Below, one piece after another: positions 15,951 through 24,414 of a stretch of 64,000 nucleotides of DNA (positions are counted from its first letter, which is position 1; every line of letters begins with the position of its first letter). The stretch spans positions 322,654 to 386,653 of the forward strand of contig NZ_LMEY01000029.1 of NCBI RefSeq assembly GCF_001426665.1, written 5' to 3'. The stretch comes from Rhizobium sp. Root1334 (GTDB lineage Bacteria; Pseudomonadota; Alphaproteobacteria; Rhizobiales; Rhizobiaceae). The position numbers were made by a program, and so were the translations under genes. Below the pieces are notes generated by a model. The model was given only the letters and a program-made list of their open reading frames with translations. It was not told where the DNA came from and made no database searches.

Positions 15951-17191
15951 CACAAAAGCGCCAGCTGTTCGGGTTTGGGCTCGAACATGGCCCGCAGATC
16001 AGAGCGATCGATCAGCCGATGCGGTGTCCAGCCCTCGGTGACGACGAAGGACTGCACTTTCTTGATCGAGACGTGCAGGCGCGCCAGATCCTCCAACCGC
16101 AAACGGCGGTGTCGCCGGGCAGACAGAATGCCGCTGACGGCCTTTGTTCCCAACCCCGGCACCCGCAGCAGCATCTCGCGTTCCGCCGTGTTGATATTCA
16201 CCGGAAAACGATGGCGATTGGCCAGGGCCCAGGCGAGCTTCGGGTCCAGTTTAAGGTCCAGCATACCATCCGGCTGGTTCTCGGTAATTTCCTCGATGCC
16301 GAAACCGTAGAAGCGATAGAGCCAATCGGCTTGGTAGAGCCGGTGTTCGCGCATCAAGGGCGGTTTGATCAAAGGCAGATTTTTCGAGGCGTCGGGGATG
16401 GGGCTAAAGGCAGAATAATACACCCGGCGCAGTCCGTAGCTGCCATAGAGCCGTGCGCTGGTGCCAAGTATGCCCTTGTCATTGGTTTGATCAGCCCCGA
16501 CAATCATCTGCGTGCTCTGGCCCGCCGGTACGAAACGCTTACGCCGCTTCGTCTGCAGTGTCGGCTCGCCGGCAGCCTCGATCTTCAGCCTGAGTTCACC
16601 CATCGATTTACGGATGTTGGCCGGCCGCTTTTCCGGCGCCAGCCGGGTCAGCGCAGAATCAGTCGGCAACTCGATGTTGATAGAGAGACGATCGGCATAA
16701 AGTCCGGCCTGCTCGATCAACAGTGGCGAGGCCTCCGGGATCGACTTCAGATGAATATAGCCACCGAATTTGTGGGTGACACGCAATTCCCGTGCGATGC
16801 GGACCATTTCCTCCATCGTGTAATCCGACGAGCGGATGATCCCCGACGAAAGAAAAAGGCCTTCGATATAATTGCGCCGGTAGAATTCCAGTGTCAGCCA
16901 GATGACCTCCTCGACGCTGAAGCGTGCCCGCTCGACATTGCTGGACGACCGGTTGATGCAATAGGCACAATCGTAGATGCAGAAATTCGTCATCAGGATC
17001 TTGAGCAGCGAAATGCAACGTCCATCCGGCGCATAAGCGTGGCAAATGCCTGACCCTTCGGTCGATCCCAAGCCGCCGGACTTGGACGAATCCCGCTTCA
17101 CCGTCCCGCTTGAGGCGCAAGACGCATCGTATTTGGCGGCATCGGAAAGGATGGCCAAGCGTTCATTCAGCGATTTCTTCATATTGTTCAT
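15950..17191 (-). CDS. Radical SAM protein linked to UdgX (putative DNA modification/repair)
   Basis: This 413-residue protein has the radical SAM cluster motif CIYDCAYC at Cys71, Cys75 and Cys78. A TIM-barrel core follows, and then a C-terminal helix-hairpin-helix (LRVPGLGTKAVSGILSARRH), which points to DNA contact. It matches the family I know as TIGR03916 (rSAM linked to UDG). The start ATG at 17191 follows GGAA, and the alternative ATG at 17182 is less favoured. It is the first gene of a two-gene operon and shares a base with the DUF4130-UdgX start. The 5' leader can fold to hide the ribosome binding site. The reaction catalysed is not known to me. Confidence 0.88.
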   Translation of the reverse strand: MNNMKKSLNERLAILSDAAKYDASCASSGTVKRDSSKSGGLGSTEGSGICHAYAPDGRCISLLKILMTNFCIYDCAYCINRSSSNVERARFSVEEVIWLTLEFYRRNYIEGLFLSSGIIRSSDYTMEEMVRIARELRVTHKFGGYIHLKSIPEASPLLIEQAGLYADRLSINIELPTDSALTRLAPEKRPANIRKSMGELRLKIEAAGEPTLQTKRRKRFVPAGQSTQMIVGADQTNDKGILGTSARLYGSYGLRRVYYSAFSPIPDASKNLPLIKPPLMREHRLYQADWLYRFYGFGIEEITENQPDGMLDLKLDPKLAWALANRHRFPVNINTAEREMLLRVPGLGTKAVSGILSARRHRRLRLEDLARLHVSIKKVQSFVVTEGWTPHRLIDRSDLRAMFEPKPEQLALL

Positions 17192-17202
17192 GATATGTTC
17201 TT

Positions 17203-17242
17203 TTCCGATCTTCGTCAACGTGAGGAACCCGAAAGATCGGAA
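17203..17242 (-). promoter_or_regulatory. Leader hairpin overlapping the ribosome binding site of the radical SAM gene
   Basis: On the minus strand the leader contains TTCCGATCTT, then 20 bases, then AAGATCGGAA, a perfect 10-bp inverted repeat. The second arm includes the GGAA that is the only plausible Shine-Dalgarno sequence for the ATG at 17191. Folding would block translation initiation. Alternatively the repeat could be a protein operator in the divergent promoter region shared with the PfpI-like gene. Confidence 0.45.
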
Positions 17243-17306
17243 CGATTGGCGGAGGCGGCCGTTGTAGGCACGAACCCTCTCAAATCTTGAAGAAGGAGAT
17301 GGCCTC

Positions 17307-17867
17307 ATGCCGTTCATCGACAAATCCAAAATCCTCATTCTTGCCACCCATGGCTATGAACGCTCCGAACTGCGCGTGCCGCTGGACGAGCTGAAAAACC
17401 GTGGCGCGAGCGTCAAGATCGCTTCTCTCGACAACGATCCTATTAAGAGCTGGGACAAGAAAGACTGGGGCGACACGGTGAATGTCGACCTCCTTGCCAG
17501 GGATGTGAATATCGACGATTTCGATGCACTTGTTCTGCCCGGCGGCCAGATGAACCCTGACATTCTGCGTCACGATACGGATGCGATGCGCGTTGTCAGG
17601 GAATTCGTCGCGTCCGGCAAGGCTGTCGCAGCCATCTGCCATGCGCCTTGGCTGCTCATCGAGGCCGATGCGGTGCGTGGTCGCAAGATGACGTCCTATA
17701 TCTCGATCAAGACCGACATGAAGAATGCCGGGGCGATCTGGTCGGATGAGGCTGTCGTGACCGATAAGGGCATCATCACTTCGCGCAATCCAGGCGATCT
17801 GCAACCATTCATCGCCAAGATCGTTGAGGAGGTCGAAGAGGGCCGCCATGAGCGCCGTGCCGCCTGA
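17307..17867 (+). CDS. DJ-1/PfpI family protein (type 1 glutamine amidotransferase fold)
   Basis: This 186-residue protein opens with ILILATHGYERSEL and contains the nucleophile elbow AICHAPW with its catalytic-type Cys, preceded by LVLPGGQMNPD. The organisation and length match YhbO/PfpI-class proteins, which act in stress resistance (deglycase or protease activity is debated). The start follows AGAAGGAG. It is divergent from the radical SAM operon and is followed 24 bp later by a PNPOx-fold gene, so the two may form a stress-related operon. Confidence 0.88.
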   Translation: MPFIDKSKILILATHGYERSELRVPLDELKNRGASVKIASLDNDPIKSWDKKDWGDTVNVDLLARDVNIDDFDALVLPGGQMNPDILRHDTDAMRVVREFVASGKAVAAICHAPWLLIEADAVRGRKMTSYISIKTDMKNAGAIWSDEAVVTDKGIITSRNPGDLQPFIAKIVEEVEEGRHERRAA

Positions 17868-17891
17868 TCCCGCCGCAGGAAAGGAAAAACA

Positions 17892-18395
17892 ATGGCCGAT
17901 CTTTCAAAGACCAAAAATGATCCGTTACAACAGCTGTGGGACGTGGCTGGCGATATCCATGCCGGGATGCTGGGCGTCGAGGGCTCCAAGCAGCATATGC
18001 AGCCGATGGCACCTTTCATCGAAAAGGAAACCAATTCAATCTGGTTCTATTCCAGGGCCGATAGCGATCTCGTCAAGGCAGTGCGTACCGGCGACCGGGC
18101 GCATTTCTGCATCATCAGCAAGGACCATGACTATCACGCCTGCCTCGCCGGCATGATCGACGAGGTGGAATCCCGGACGCATATCGAAAAATTCTGGTCG
18201 CCGATGGTGGGCGCCTGGTTCGAGAACGGTAAAGACGATCCATCCCTGACGATGCTTCAGTTGAAGCTCGATGACGTGGCAATCTGGGCCTCTTCGAACA
18301 GCACGCTGCGCTTCGGATGGGAAATGGCCAAGGCCAATCTGACAGGCAAGGAGCCGGATCTCGGCGTCCATACCCAGATATCACTGCCACACTGA
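17892..18395 (+). CDS. Pyridoxamine 5'-phosphate oxidase-fold (general stress protein 26-like) protein
   Basis: This 167-residue split-barrel flavin-binding-type protein contains FIEKETNSIWFYSRADSDLVK, HFCIISKDHDYHACLAG and an FWSPMVGAWF segment. These are typical of bacterial general-stress-protein-26-like members of the PNPOx-like superfamily. The start follows AGGAAAAACA, 24 bp after the DJ-1/PfpI gene. A strong intrinsic terminator follows the stop. The cofactor (FMN, F420 or none) and the substrate cannot be told from sequence. Confidence 0.82.
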   Translation: MADLSKTKNDPLQQLWDVAGDIHAGMLGVEGSKQHMQPMAPFIEKETNSIWFYSRADSDLVKAVRTGDRAHFCIISKDHDYHACLAGMIDEVESRTHIEKFWSPMVGAWFENGKDDPSLTMLQLKLDDVAIWASSNSTLRFGWEMAKANLTGKEPDLGVHTQISLPH

Positions 18396-18417
18396 CCCCT
18401 CATCGGTGTGGATCTGG

Positions 18418-18452
18418 CGTCCCGTCCCCGTTCCTCGGGGGCGGGGCGTTTT
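18418..18452 (+). terminator. Intrinsic terminator after the PNPOx-fold gene
   Basis: A 13-bp GC-rich stem (18418-18430 with 18436-18448, two G-U pairs) around a five-base loop is followed by TTTTC. It lies just after the stop of the rightward gene and abuts the 3' end of the convergent flavin reductase gene. Confidence 0.75.
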
Positions 18453-18454
18453 CA

Positions 18455-19051
18455 TCAGAGCGAAAAGCGGCCGTATCGGCCATTGCTATAGACCAAAGAA
18501 TGTCCGTCGCCAGCAACGATGGAGACGACGCGGCCGAGAATGATCGCGTGGCTGTGGCGTTCGATCACCTCGTCCACTTCACAATCAATACCAGCCAACG
18601 CACCGCGCAGGACAGAAGCCCCGCTTGCCAGCGTAAACCACTCTGCTCCGTCATAGCGCTCGCTTCCCTTCAAACCGCCCTTGCCGGCAAACCGGTCGGC
18701 GACATCCTGCTGGTCGGCGCTGAGAATATTGACGCAGAAATGCCCGTAGCGGCTGATGATGGGCCAGCTGGACGAGCTGCGATTGATGTTGACGATCATC
18801 GTTGGCGGATCGACGGACAGAGCAGTGGCTGACGTCACTGTCGCGCCGGTCCGTTCGTCACCAACGCCGGCGGTAATGACGGAGACACCACCCGGCATCC
18901 GCCGCATCGCCGATTTCAAGGCATCCTCATCCGCCACATGCGGAAAGGACTGCCCCTGTGGCGCGATGGTTCGGTCGAGCGAATTTCTCAAAGCGAGGTT
19001 CATGCGGGTCCACTCTTTTGCCGTCTCGTTCACGATGGCCGATTTACGCAT
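18455..19051 (-). CDS. Flavin reductase-like FMN-binding protein
   Basis: This 198-residue protein of the flavin reductase domain family is usually the small component of two-component monooxygenases, supplying reduced flavin. ALKSAMRRMPGGVSVITAG, GATVTSATALSVDPPTMIV and GHFCVNILSADQQDVADRFAG are the family's characteristic strands. The start ATG at 19051 has GACGAGGG upstream; an internal ATG at 19003 is possible. No large monooxygenase component is nearby, so the partner must be elsewhere or the reductase works alone. Confidence 0.85.
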   Translation of the reverse strand: MRKSAIVNETAKEWTRMNLALRNSLDRTIAPQGQSFPHVADEDALKSAMRRMPGGVSVITAGVGDERTGATVTSATALSVDPPTMIVNINRSSSSWPIISRYGHFCVNILSADQQDVADRFAGKGGLKGSERYDGAEWFTLASGASVLRGALAGIDCEVDEVIERHSHAIILGRVVSIVAGDGHSLVYSNGRYGRFSL

Positions 19052-19302
19052 GGAAAATGCCCTCGTCTCAAGCAAAGAACACCCGTGGCCGCCCGGGAAG
19101 CCGGATCGCTTTTTCAATCATCATAAAATTTATAGATTATATTATTTTCTAAAGGGAGACGAAATTTGCCAAGCTTGGATGCTCCCCGAATGCAGCTTCG
19201 CCAAATAGGATATCAAAAGTATAGACTATTGACAGTCGCATCAATTGTGTCAGGATTGTGTTAACGGCCGTTAACCGGTCCACGGAAACAGCGGAGAACG
19301 GA

Positions 19303-19479
19303 ATGTTTTATCACGGTGGAATGACACTGGGTTACCTGACACCTCCGGTGAAAAAAGAAAAGGCCATCCGCGTGGAAATGCCCGTTCGCCAAAGCCGCGA
19401 AGAGCAGACCGAGTATGAACAGGAGCGCGATCAGGAACTGAGCCGCGCGTTTCTCACGCCCTGGCACCTCTTCTACTGA
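19303..19479 (+). CDS. Small hypothetical protein (58 residues)
   Basis: This short open frame begins at ATG 19303 with GGAG six bases before it. The product begins MFYHGGMTLGYLTPP and continues as a charged, Glu/Arg-rich helix (about residues 28-50), ending LTPWHLFY. The context between a divergent flavin reductase and a convergent AraC gene gives no function. The good ribosome binding site supports it being a gene; I do not recognise the family. Confidence 0.5.
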   Translation: MFYHGGMTLGYLTPPVKKEKAIRVEMPVRQSREEQTEYEQERDQELSRAFLTPWHLFY

Positions 19480-19495
19480 TCCGTAGGCAGATAGA

Positions 19496-20410
19496 CTATT
19501 GGGCCGCCACCGCGCCACGGCCATTGGCAGCGATAGAGGAATACATGCCCGTCGTGCGGAATTCCGTCGGGCTGGCGCCGAAATAACGGCGGAACACCTT
19601 GGCGAAATAATTCGGGTCTTCGAAGCCCGCCATGATCGCCACCTCCTTGACAGAGAGATGCGCCGCATTGGTCAGCAATTTCGTGGCGCGCCGCAACCGT
19701 TTACGCAGCACGAATTCGGCTGGTGGCATGCCCTCGCTGGCGGCAAAGACCCGAGAGAAATGCGCCCGGCTGAGACCCGAAACCTCAGCGAGGGTCTCGA
19801 CCGGCAACGGGCGCTCAAGATTGGCCATGATGTGGTCGATGACATGCTGCATCGTCCGGTATTCCTGGCCGATAACAGGATGCGAGCCGAAAACATCGTC
19901 ATACAACACCATCGCCGATTCATATGCGATGGCGGACGCATTGCCCGGGGCCTCGGCGCCACCGGAAATCAGCCGCAGACTGCAATCGGCAAGACGCTCG
20001 ATCGTTTCCGGCTTGAGATTGAGGATCGGCCCGGTGGTCGCAAGAATCGCCTTATGGATGCGCAACGCTTCCTCACCGTTCATGGAAATCCAGAAAAACT
20101 CCCAGCGTCCGTTCCGCTCCAGCCAGTAGCGGTGATTGTGGGGCACCAGAACCAGCAGGGTCTCGCCCTCGCGCACCCGATAGGTGCGGTTTTCGTAGCG
20201 CAGGTTTCCCGCGCCGGCGATCGTGTGCTGAAGCACGGTGAACGGTGTCTGCCCGCGCTTGCGGCCATCCCAGTCATAGGTCTCGTCGGTGCGGATTTCA
20301 TAGCCCGTGCTGGTCGGCATTGTGTGCAGGCTATGGCGTCCGCGCGGCAGGGAAACCGTCCGCATCACCGGTCCATTCTCGATCAGTCGTTTCAGCATAG
20401 AATTACCCAT
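19496..20410 (-). CDS. agpT: AraC-family regulator of alpha-galactoside utilisation (AgpT-like)
   Basis: This 304-residue regulator has an N-terminal cupin-like sugar-sensing domain (RTYRVREGETLLVLVPHNHRYW) and a C-terminal pair of helix-turn-helices (ETLAEVSGLSRAHFSRVFAAS and VKEVAIMAGFEDPNYFAKVFRR). It is divergent from the GH4 gene of the alpha-galactoside locus. That is the position and family of AgpT in the Sinorhizobium meliloti agp locus, so it is the probable melibiose/raffinose-responsive activator. The start at 20410 has AGAGAGG twelve bases upstream; an upstream in-frame start at 20437 is possible. Confidence 0.85.
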   Translation of the reverse strand: MGNSMLKRLIENGPVMRTVSLPRGRHSLHTMPTSTGYEIRTDETYDWDGRKRGQTPFTVLQHTIAGAGNLRYENRTYRVREGETLLVLVPHNHRYWLERNGRWEFFWISMNGEEALRIHKAILATTGPILNLKPETIERLADCSLRLISGGAEAPGNASAIAYESAMVLYDDVFGSHPVIGQEYRTMQHVIDHIMANLERPLPVETLAEVSGLSRAHFSRVFAASEGMPPAEFVLRKRLRRATKLLTNAAHLSVKEVAIMAGFEDPNYFAKVFRRYFGASPTEFRTTGMYSSIAANGRGAVAAQ

Positions 20411-20601
20411 GAAAGCATAATACCTCTCTGGCGGCACCTTTCATTATACGCATAATGCCCCTCAACAAAGCAAGATGACCGGATTGGAACGGCATCGACG
20501 GGGAGAACCGGCACGCAGAGTGCGTTTGATCGCAATGTGTCCGGTGCATTGATTTTACCCTGTCCGTTCTTCCCGGCCAAACGACCAGCGACGAGGACAG
20601 C

Positions 20602-22074
20602 ATGAGCAGCTTCAAGATAGCCATTATCGGCGCCGGCAGTGTCGGCTTCACCAAGAAACTCTTCACCGACATTCTCTGCGTGCCGGAGTTCCGCGATGTC
20701 GAGTTCGCGCTTACCGATTTGAGCGAGCACAATCTCGGCATGATCAAGTCGATCCTCGACAAGATCGTCGCCTCCAACAACTTGCCCGCCAAGGTCACCG
20801 CCTCGACCGACCGCCGCGAGGCAATATCGGGTGCGCGCTACATCATCAGCTGCGTCCGCGTCGGCGGTCTGGCAGCTTACGCCGACGATATCCGCATCCC
20901 CTTGAAATATGGCGTCGACCAGTGCGTCGGCGATACGATCTGCGCCGGTGGCATTCTCTACGGCCAGCGCAATATTCCGGTCATCCTCGACTTCTGCAAG
21001 GACATCCGCGAACTGGCCGAGCCGGGCGCGAAGTTCCTCAACTATGCAAACCCGATGGCGATGAACACCTGGGCTGCGATCGAATATGGCAAGGTCGATA
21101 CGATCGGTCTTTGCCACGGTGTCCAGCACGGCGCCGAACAGATTGCCGAAATCCTCGGCGCCAAGGATGGCGAACTGGATTACATCTGCTCCGGCATCAA
21201 CCACCAGACCTGGTTCACCGATGTCCGCGTCAAGGGCCGCAAGATCGGCAAGGATGAGCTGGTCGCCGCCTTTGAGGCACATCCGGTCTTTTCACAGCAG
21301 GAAAAGCTGCGTATCGATGTGTTGAAGCGTTTCGGCGTCTATTCCACCGAGAGCAACGGCCACCTGTCGGAGTACCTGCCTTGGTACCGCAAGCGGCCGG
21401 AGGAAATTACCCGCTGGATCGATATGTCCGACTGGATCCACGGTGAAACCGGCGGCTACCTGCGCCATTCGACCGAGACCCGCAACTGGTTCGAGACCGA
21501 ATATCCGCAGTTCCTGGAAGACGCAGGTAAGCCGATCGATCCGGCCCGCCGTTCCAACGAACACGCCAGCCATATTCTGGAAGCACTGGAAACCGGGCGC
21601 GTCTATCGCGGCCATTTCAACGTCAAGAACAACGGCGTCATCACCAACCTACCGTCGGACGCGATCATTGAATCGCCCGGCTTCGTCGATCGCTTCGGCA
21701 TCAACATGGTCGCCGGTATCACGCTGGCGGAAGCCTGCGCTGCCACCTGCATGTCCTCGATCAATGTCCAGCGCATGTCGGTTCACGCCGCCATCTCAGG
21801 CGACATCGACCTCCTGAAACTCGCGGTGCTGCACGATCCGCTGGTTGGCGCCATCTGCACACCGGAAGAGGTCTGGCAGATGGTCGATGAAATGGTCGTC
21901 GCCCAGGCCGAGTGGCTGCCGCAATATGCCCATGCAGTACCCGCAGCCAAGGAACGCCTAGCCAGGGGTACCGTGAAGACCCGTGACTGGAAGGGCGTTG
22001 CCCGCCGCGAAGTGCGCTCGATCGATGAACTGCGCGCCGAGAAGGAAGCAACGAAGCTGAAAGCCGCAAGCTGA
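20602..22074 (+). CDS. agaL1: GH4 family alpha-galactosidase (AgaL1/MelA-like)
   Basis: This 490-residue glycoside hydrolase of family 4 uses NAD+ and a divalent metal in a redox-elimination mechanism. The N-terminus has the dinucleotide motif KIAIIGAGSVGFTKKLF. NYANPMAMNTWA, GLCHGVQHGAEQ with the metal-binding Cys, and CSGINHQTWF with the metal-binding His follow. It is the first gene of the operon and starts behind GAGGACAGC. It should hydrolyse melibiose/raffinose-type alpha-galactosides in the cytoplasm after uptake by the agp transporter. A related family-4 activity such as alpha-glucuronidase is an alternative. Confidence 0.87.
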   Translation: MSSFKIAIIGAGSVGFTKKLFTDILCVPEFRDVEFALTDLSEHNLGMIKSILDKIVASNNLPAKVTASTDRREAISGARYIISCVRVGGLAAYADDIRIPLKYGVDQCVGDTICAGGILYGQRNIPVILDFCKDIRELAEPGAKFLNYANPMAMNTWAAIEYGKVDTIGLCHGVQHGAEQIAEILGAKDGELDYICSGINHQTWFTDVRVKGRKIGKDELVAAFEAHPVFSQQEKLRIDVLKRFGVYSTESNGHLSEYLPWYRKRPEEITRWIDMSDWIHGETGGYLRHSTETRNWFETEYPQFLEDAGKPIDPARRSNEHASHILEALETGRVYRGHFNVKNNGVITNLPSDAIIESPGFVDRFGINMVAGITLAEACAATCMSSINVQRMSVHAAISGDIDLLKLAVLHDPLVGAICTPEEVWQMVDEMVVAQAEWLPQYAHAVPAAKERLARGTVKTRDWKGVARREVRSIDELRAEKEATKLKAAS

Positions 22075-22129
22075 GCTGCAGCAAGACGCGCAAGACCCGT
22101 TTGCTTGAGGAGGAAATCGGTCTGAGGGT

Positions 22130-22145
22130 GGGCAATCCGTTGCCC
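22130..22145 (+). other. Small hairpin in the agaL1-agpA spacer
   Basis: GGGCAA and TTGCCC pair around TCCG inside the 173-bp spacer between agaL1 and agpA. Spacer hairpins before binding-protein genes often stabilise the downstream mRNA so the binding protein is made in excess. Two AGGAGG sequences in the same spacer (near 22108 and 22192) are not followed by a plausible start codon. Confidence 0.3.
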
Positions 22146-22247
22146 GCTCCATTCCGGCAGATGGCAGGATGCCGTCATGCCGGACGCTTTTAGGAGGAGA
22201 GCCGCCCATACCGGGCCGGTCTAAAGCATGAGGGAGAAACAACGACA

Positions 22248-24335
22248 ATGAACAGCTTTCGCCATCTGAAAACGACCAGCGCGCTGCTTTTGGGCGTGTC
22301 GGCATTCGCCGTGTCGGCAATGGCTTCCGAGCCGACCGTGGTGCCCGAGCAGCCGGCCTTCCCGGCACAGGGCAAGATCACCTACGTGCCGCGCGATTCC
22401 ATCCTCGAATACAAGGCCCTGCCGGAATATCACGAGCCCGACTGGGTCACCGAAAAATTCGTCAAGGCCGGCAAGCTACCGCCGGTTGCCGAGCGCCTGC
22501 CGAAGGAGCCGCTGGTCTTCAAGACCGGCAATATGCCGGATGGCGTTGGCGTTTATGGCGATACGATGCGCCACGTCATCGGCGGCCGGCCGGAAGGCTG
22601 GAACTATTCCGCCGGACAGACGCAAGGGTGGGGCGGCATTGATATCGAAATGTCTGAATGCCTGACCCGCACCGCGCCGCTTTATCAGGTCGAGGCGAAG
22701 GACGTCGAGCCGCTGCCGAACCTCGCAAAACGCTGGGAATGGTCGGAAGATGGCCACAAGCTCACCATGCACCTGATCGAAGGTGCCAAATGGTCGGATG
22801 GCGTTCCCTTTTCCTCCGAAGACGTGATGTTCTACTGGGACGACAATGTCGTTGACCCCAATGTCTCGCCGCTCAATGGCGCAACGCCGGAAACCTTCGG
22901 CGAAGGCACGACACTGAAAGCCATCGACGCCAACACCGTCGAATGGACTTTCAAGGAGGCTTTCCCGCGCCAGTATCTCTACTCCATGGCGTACGGCACG
23001 TTCTGCCCCGGTCCGGCCCACATTCTCAAGACCAAGCACCCGAAATACGCCAAGGACTTTACCTACGACCAGTACAAGAACGGCTTCCCGCCGGAATACA
23101 TGAACATTCCGATCATGGGCGCCTGGGTTCCGGTCGAATACCGTCCCGACGATATTATCGTCATGCGCCGCAATCCCTACTATTGGAAGGTGGACGAAGC
23201 CGGCAACCAGCTGCCCTATCTCAACGAGCTGCACTACAAGCTCTCGACCTGGGCCGACCGCGACGTGCAGGCGATTGCCGGTTCCGGTGACCTCTCCAAC
23301 CTCGAACAGCCCGAGAATTTCGTCGAAAGCCTGAAGCGCGCCGCCCAGGATACCGCACCGGCACGCCTCGCGTTCGGTGCCCGGCTGATCGGTTACAATC
23401 TCTATATGAACTTCTCCGGCAATGGCTGGGGCGAACCGGACGAACGCGGCCAGGCGGTGCGGGAGCTCAACCGCAATGAGGACTTCCGCAAGGCCATCAC
23501 CATGGCGGTCGATCGCAAGAAGATCGGCGAATCGCTGGTCAAAGGCCCCTTCACCGCCATTTATCCAGGCGGCCTTTCTTCCGGAACAAGTTTCTACGAC
23601 CGCCAGTCGACCGTCTATTATCCGTTCGACTTGGAAGGCGCCAAGGCCCTCCTCGAAAAGGCCGGCCTGAAGGACACCGACGGCAACGGCTTCGTCAACT
23701 ATCCGGCCGACAAGCTTGGCGGCAAGGATGTCGAGGTCGTGTTGCTGGTCACATCCGACTACAGCACCGACAAAAACCTCGCTGAAGGCGTCGTCGGCCA
23801 GATGGAACAGCTGGGCATTCGGGTAGTGCTCAACGCGCTCGACGGCAAGCAGCGCGACGCGGCCAACTATGGCGGCCGCTGGGACTGGATGGTGCTGCGT
23901 AATGGTGCAGAACTGTCATCCGTGGTGCAAAACACCCCGCAGCTCGCCGCAACGGGTCCACGCACCAGCTGGAACCACCGCGTGCCGGAAGGTGGGCAGC
24001 TTGATCTGATGCCGTTCGAGCAGGAGCTTGTCGATATCGTCAACAAGTTCATTGCCTCGAGCGACAATGACGAACGCACGGAGTTGATGAAGCAGTACCA
24101 GAAGGTCGCCACTACCAACGTCAACTCAGTCGGCCTGACCGAATATCCAGGCGCGCTGATCGTCAACAAGCGCTTCTCGAACATTCCGGTCGGTGCGCCG
24201 ATCTTCATGTTCAACTGGGCGGAAGACACGATCATCCGCGAACGGGTGTTCGTCGCCGCAGACAAGCAGGGTGATTACGAACTGTTCCCTGAGCAACTGC
24301 CCGGCAAGCCCGGCGAAAAAGGCCCGATGAACTGA
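22248..24335 (+). CDS. agpA: Alpha-galactoside ABC transporter periplasmic binding protein (AgpA-like)
   Basis: This 695-residue SBP_bac_5 (oligopeptide-binding-like) protein has a signal peptide (about residues 1-26, ending SAMA-S). It shows family features such as PLPNLAKRWEWSEDGHKLTMHL, GAKWSDGVPFSSEDVMFYWDD and AVDRKKIGESL. It is longer than typical OppA/DppA proteins (about 530-550), as the rhizobial sugar-binding AgpA group is. AgpA of S. meliloti is required for melibiose and raffinose uptake. The order enzyme, binding protein, permeases, ATPase supports this assignment. Confidence 0.87.
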   Translation: MNSFRHLKTTSALLLGVSAFAVSAMASEPTVVPEQPAFPAQGKITYVPRDSILEYKALPEYHEPDWVTEKFVKAGKLPPVAERLPKEPLVFKTGNMPDGVGVYGDTMRHVIGGRPEGWNYSAGQTQGWGGIDIEMSECLTRTAPLYQVEAKDVEPLPNLAKRWEWSEDGHKLTMHLIEGAKWSDGVPFSSEDVMFYWDDNVVDPNVSPLNGATPETFGEGTTLKAIDANTVEWTFKEAFPRQYLYSMAYGTFCPGPAHILKTKHPKYAKDFTYDQYKNGFPPEYMNIPIMGAWVPVEYRPDDIIVMRRNPYYWKVDEAGNQLPYLNELHYKLSTWADRDVQAIAGSGDLSNLEQPENFVESLKRAAQDTAPARLAFGARLIGYNLYMNFSGNGWGEPDERGQAVRELNRNEDFRKAITMAVDRKKIGESLVKGPFTAIYPGGLSSGTSFYDRQSTVYYPFDLEGAKALLEKAGLKDTDGNGFVNYPADKLGGKDVEVVLLVTSDYSTDKNLAEGVVGQMEQLGIRVVLNALDGKQRDAANYGGRWDWMVLRNGAELSSVVQNTPQLAATGPRTSWNHRVPEGGQLDLMPFEQELVDIVNKFIASSDNDERTELMKQYQKVATTNVNSVGLTEYPGALIVNKRFSNIPVGAPIFMFNWAEDTIIRERVFVAADKQGDYELFPEQLPGKPGEKGPMN

Positions 24336-24414
24336 TCGATAGACTCCGCTTCCCAGGCCGCGCCATCAACCCGGCCTGGGAAAATCCCAAAACACACAAG
24401 AGAACCTAACAGCC

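Noticed and set aside
17192-17306. LexA box upstream of the radical SAM-UdgX operon
   Set aside because: I looked for GTTC-N7-GTTC. GAAC occurs twice, but spaced by 11 bases, so this is not a LexA operator of the alphaproteobacterial type.
20392-21282. 296-residue open frame opposite agaL1
   Set aside because: It is a shadow of the GH4 gene and would also overlap the agpT promoter.
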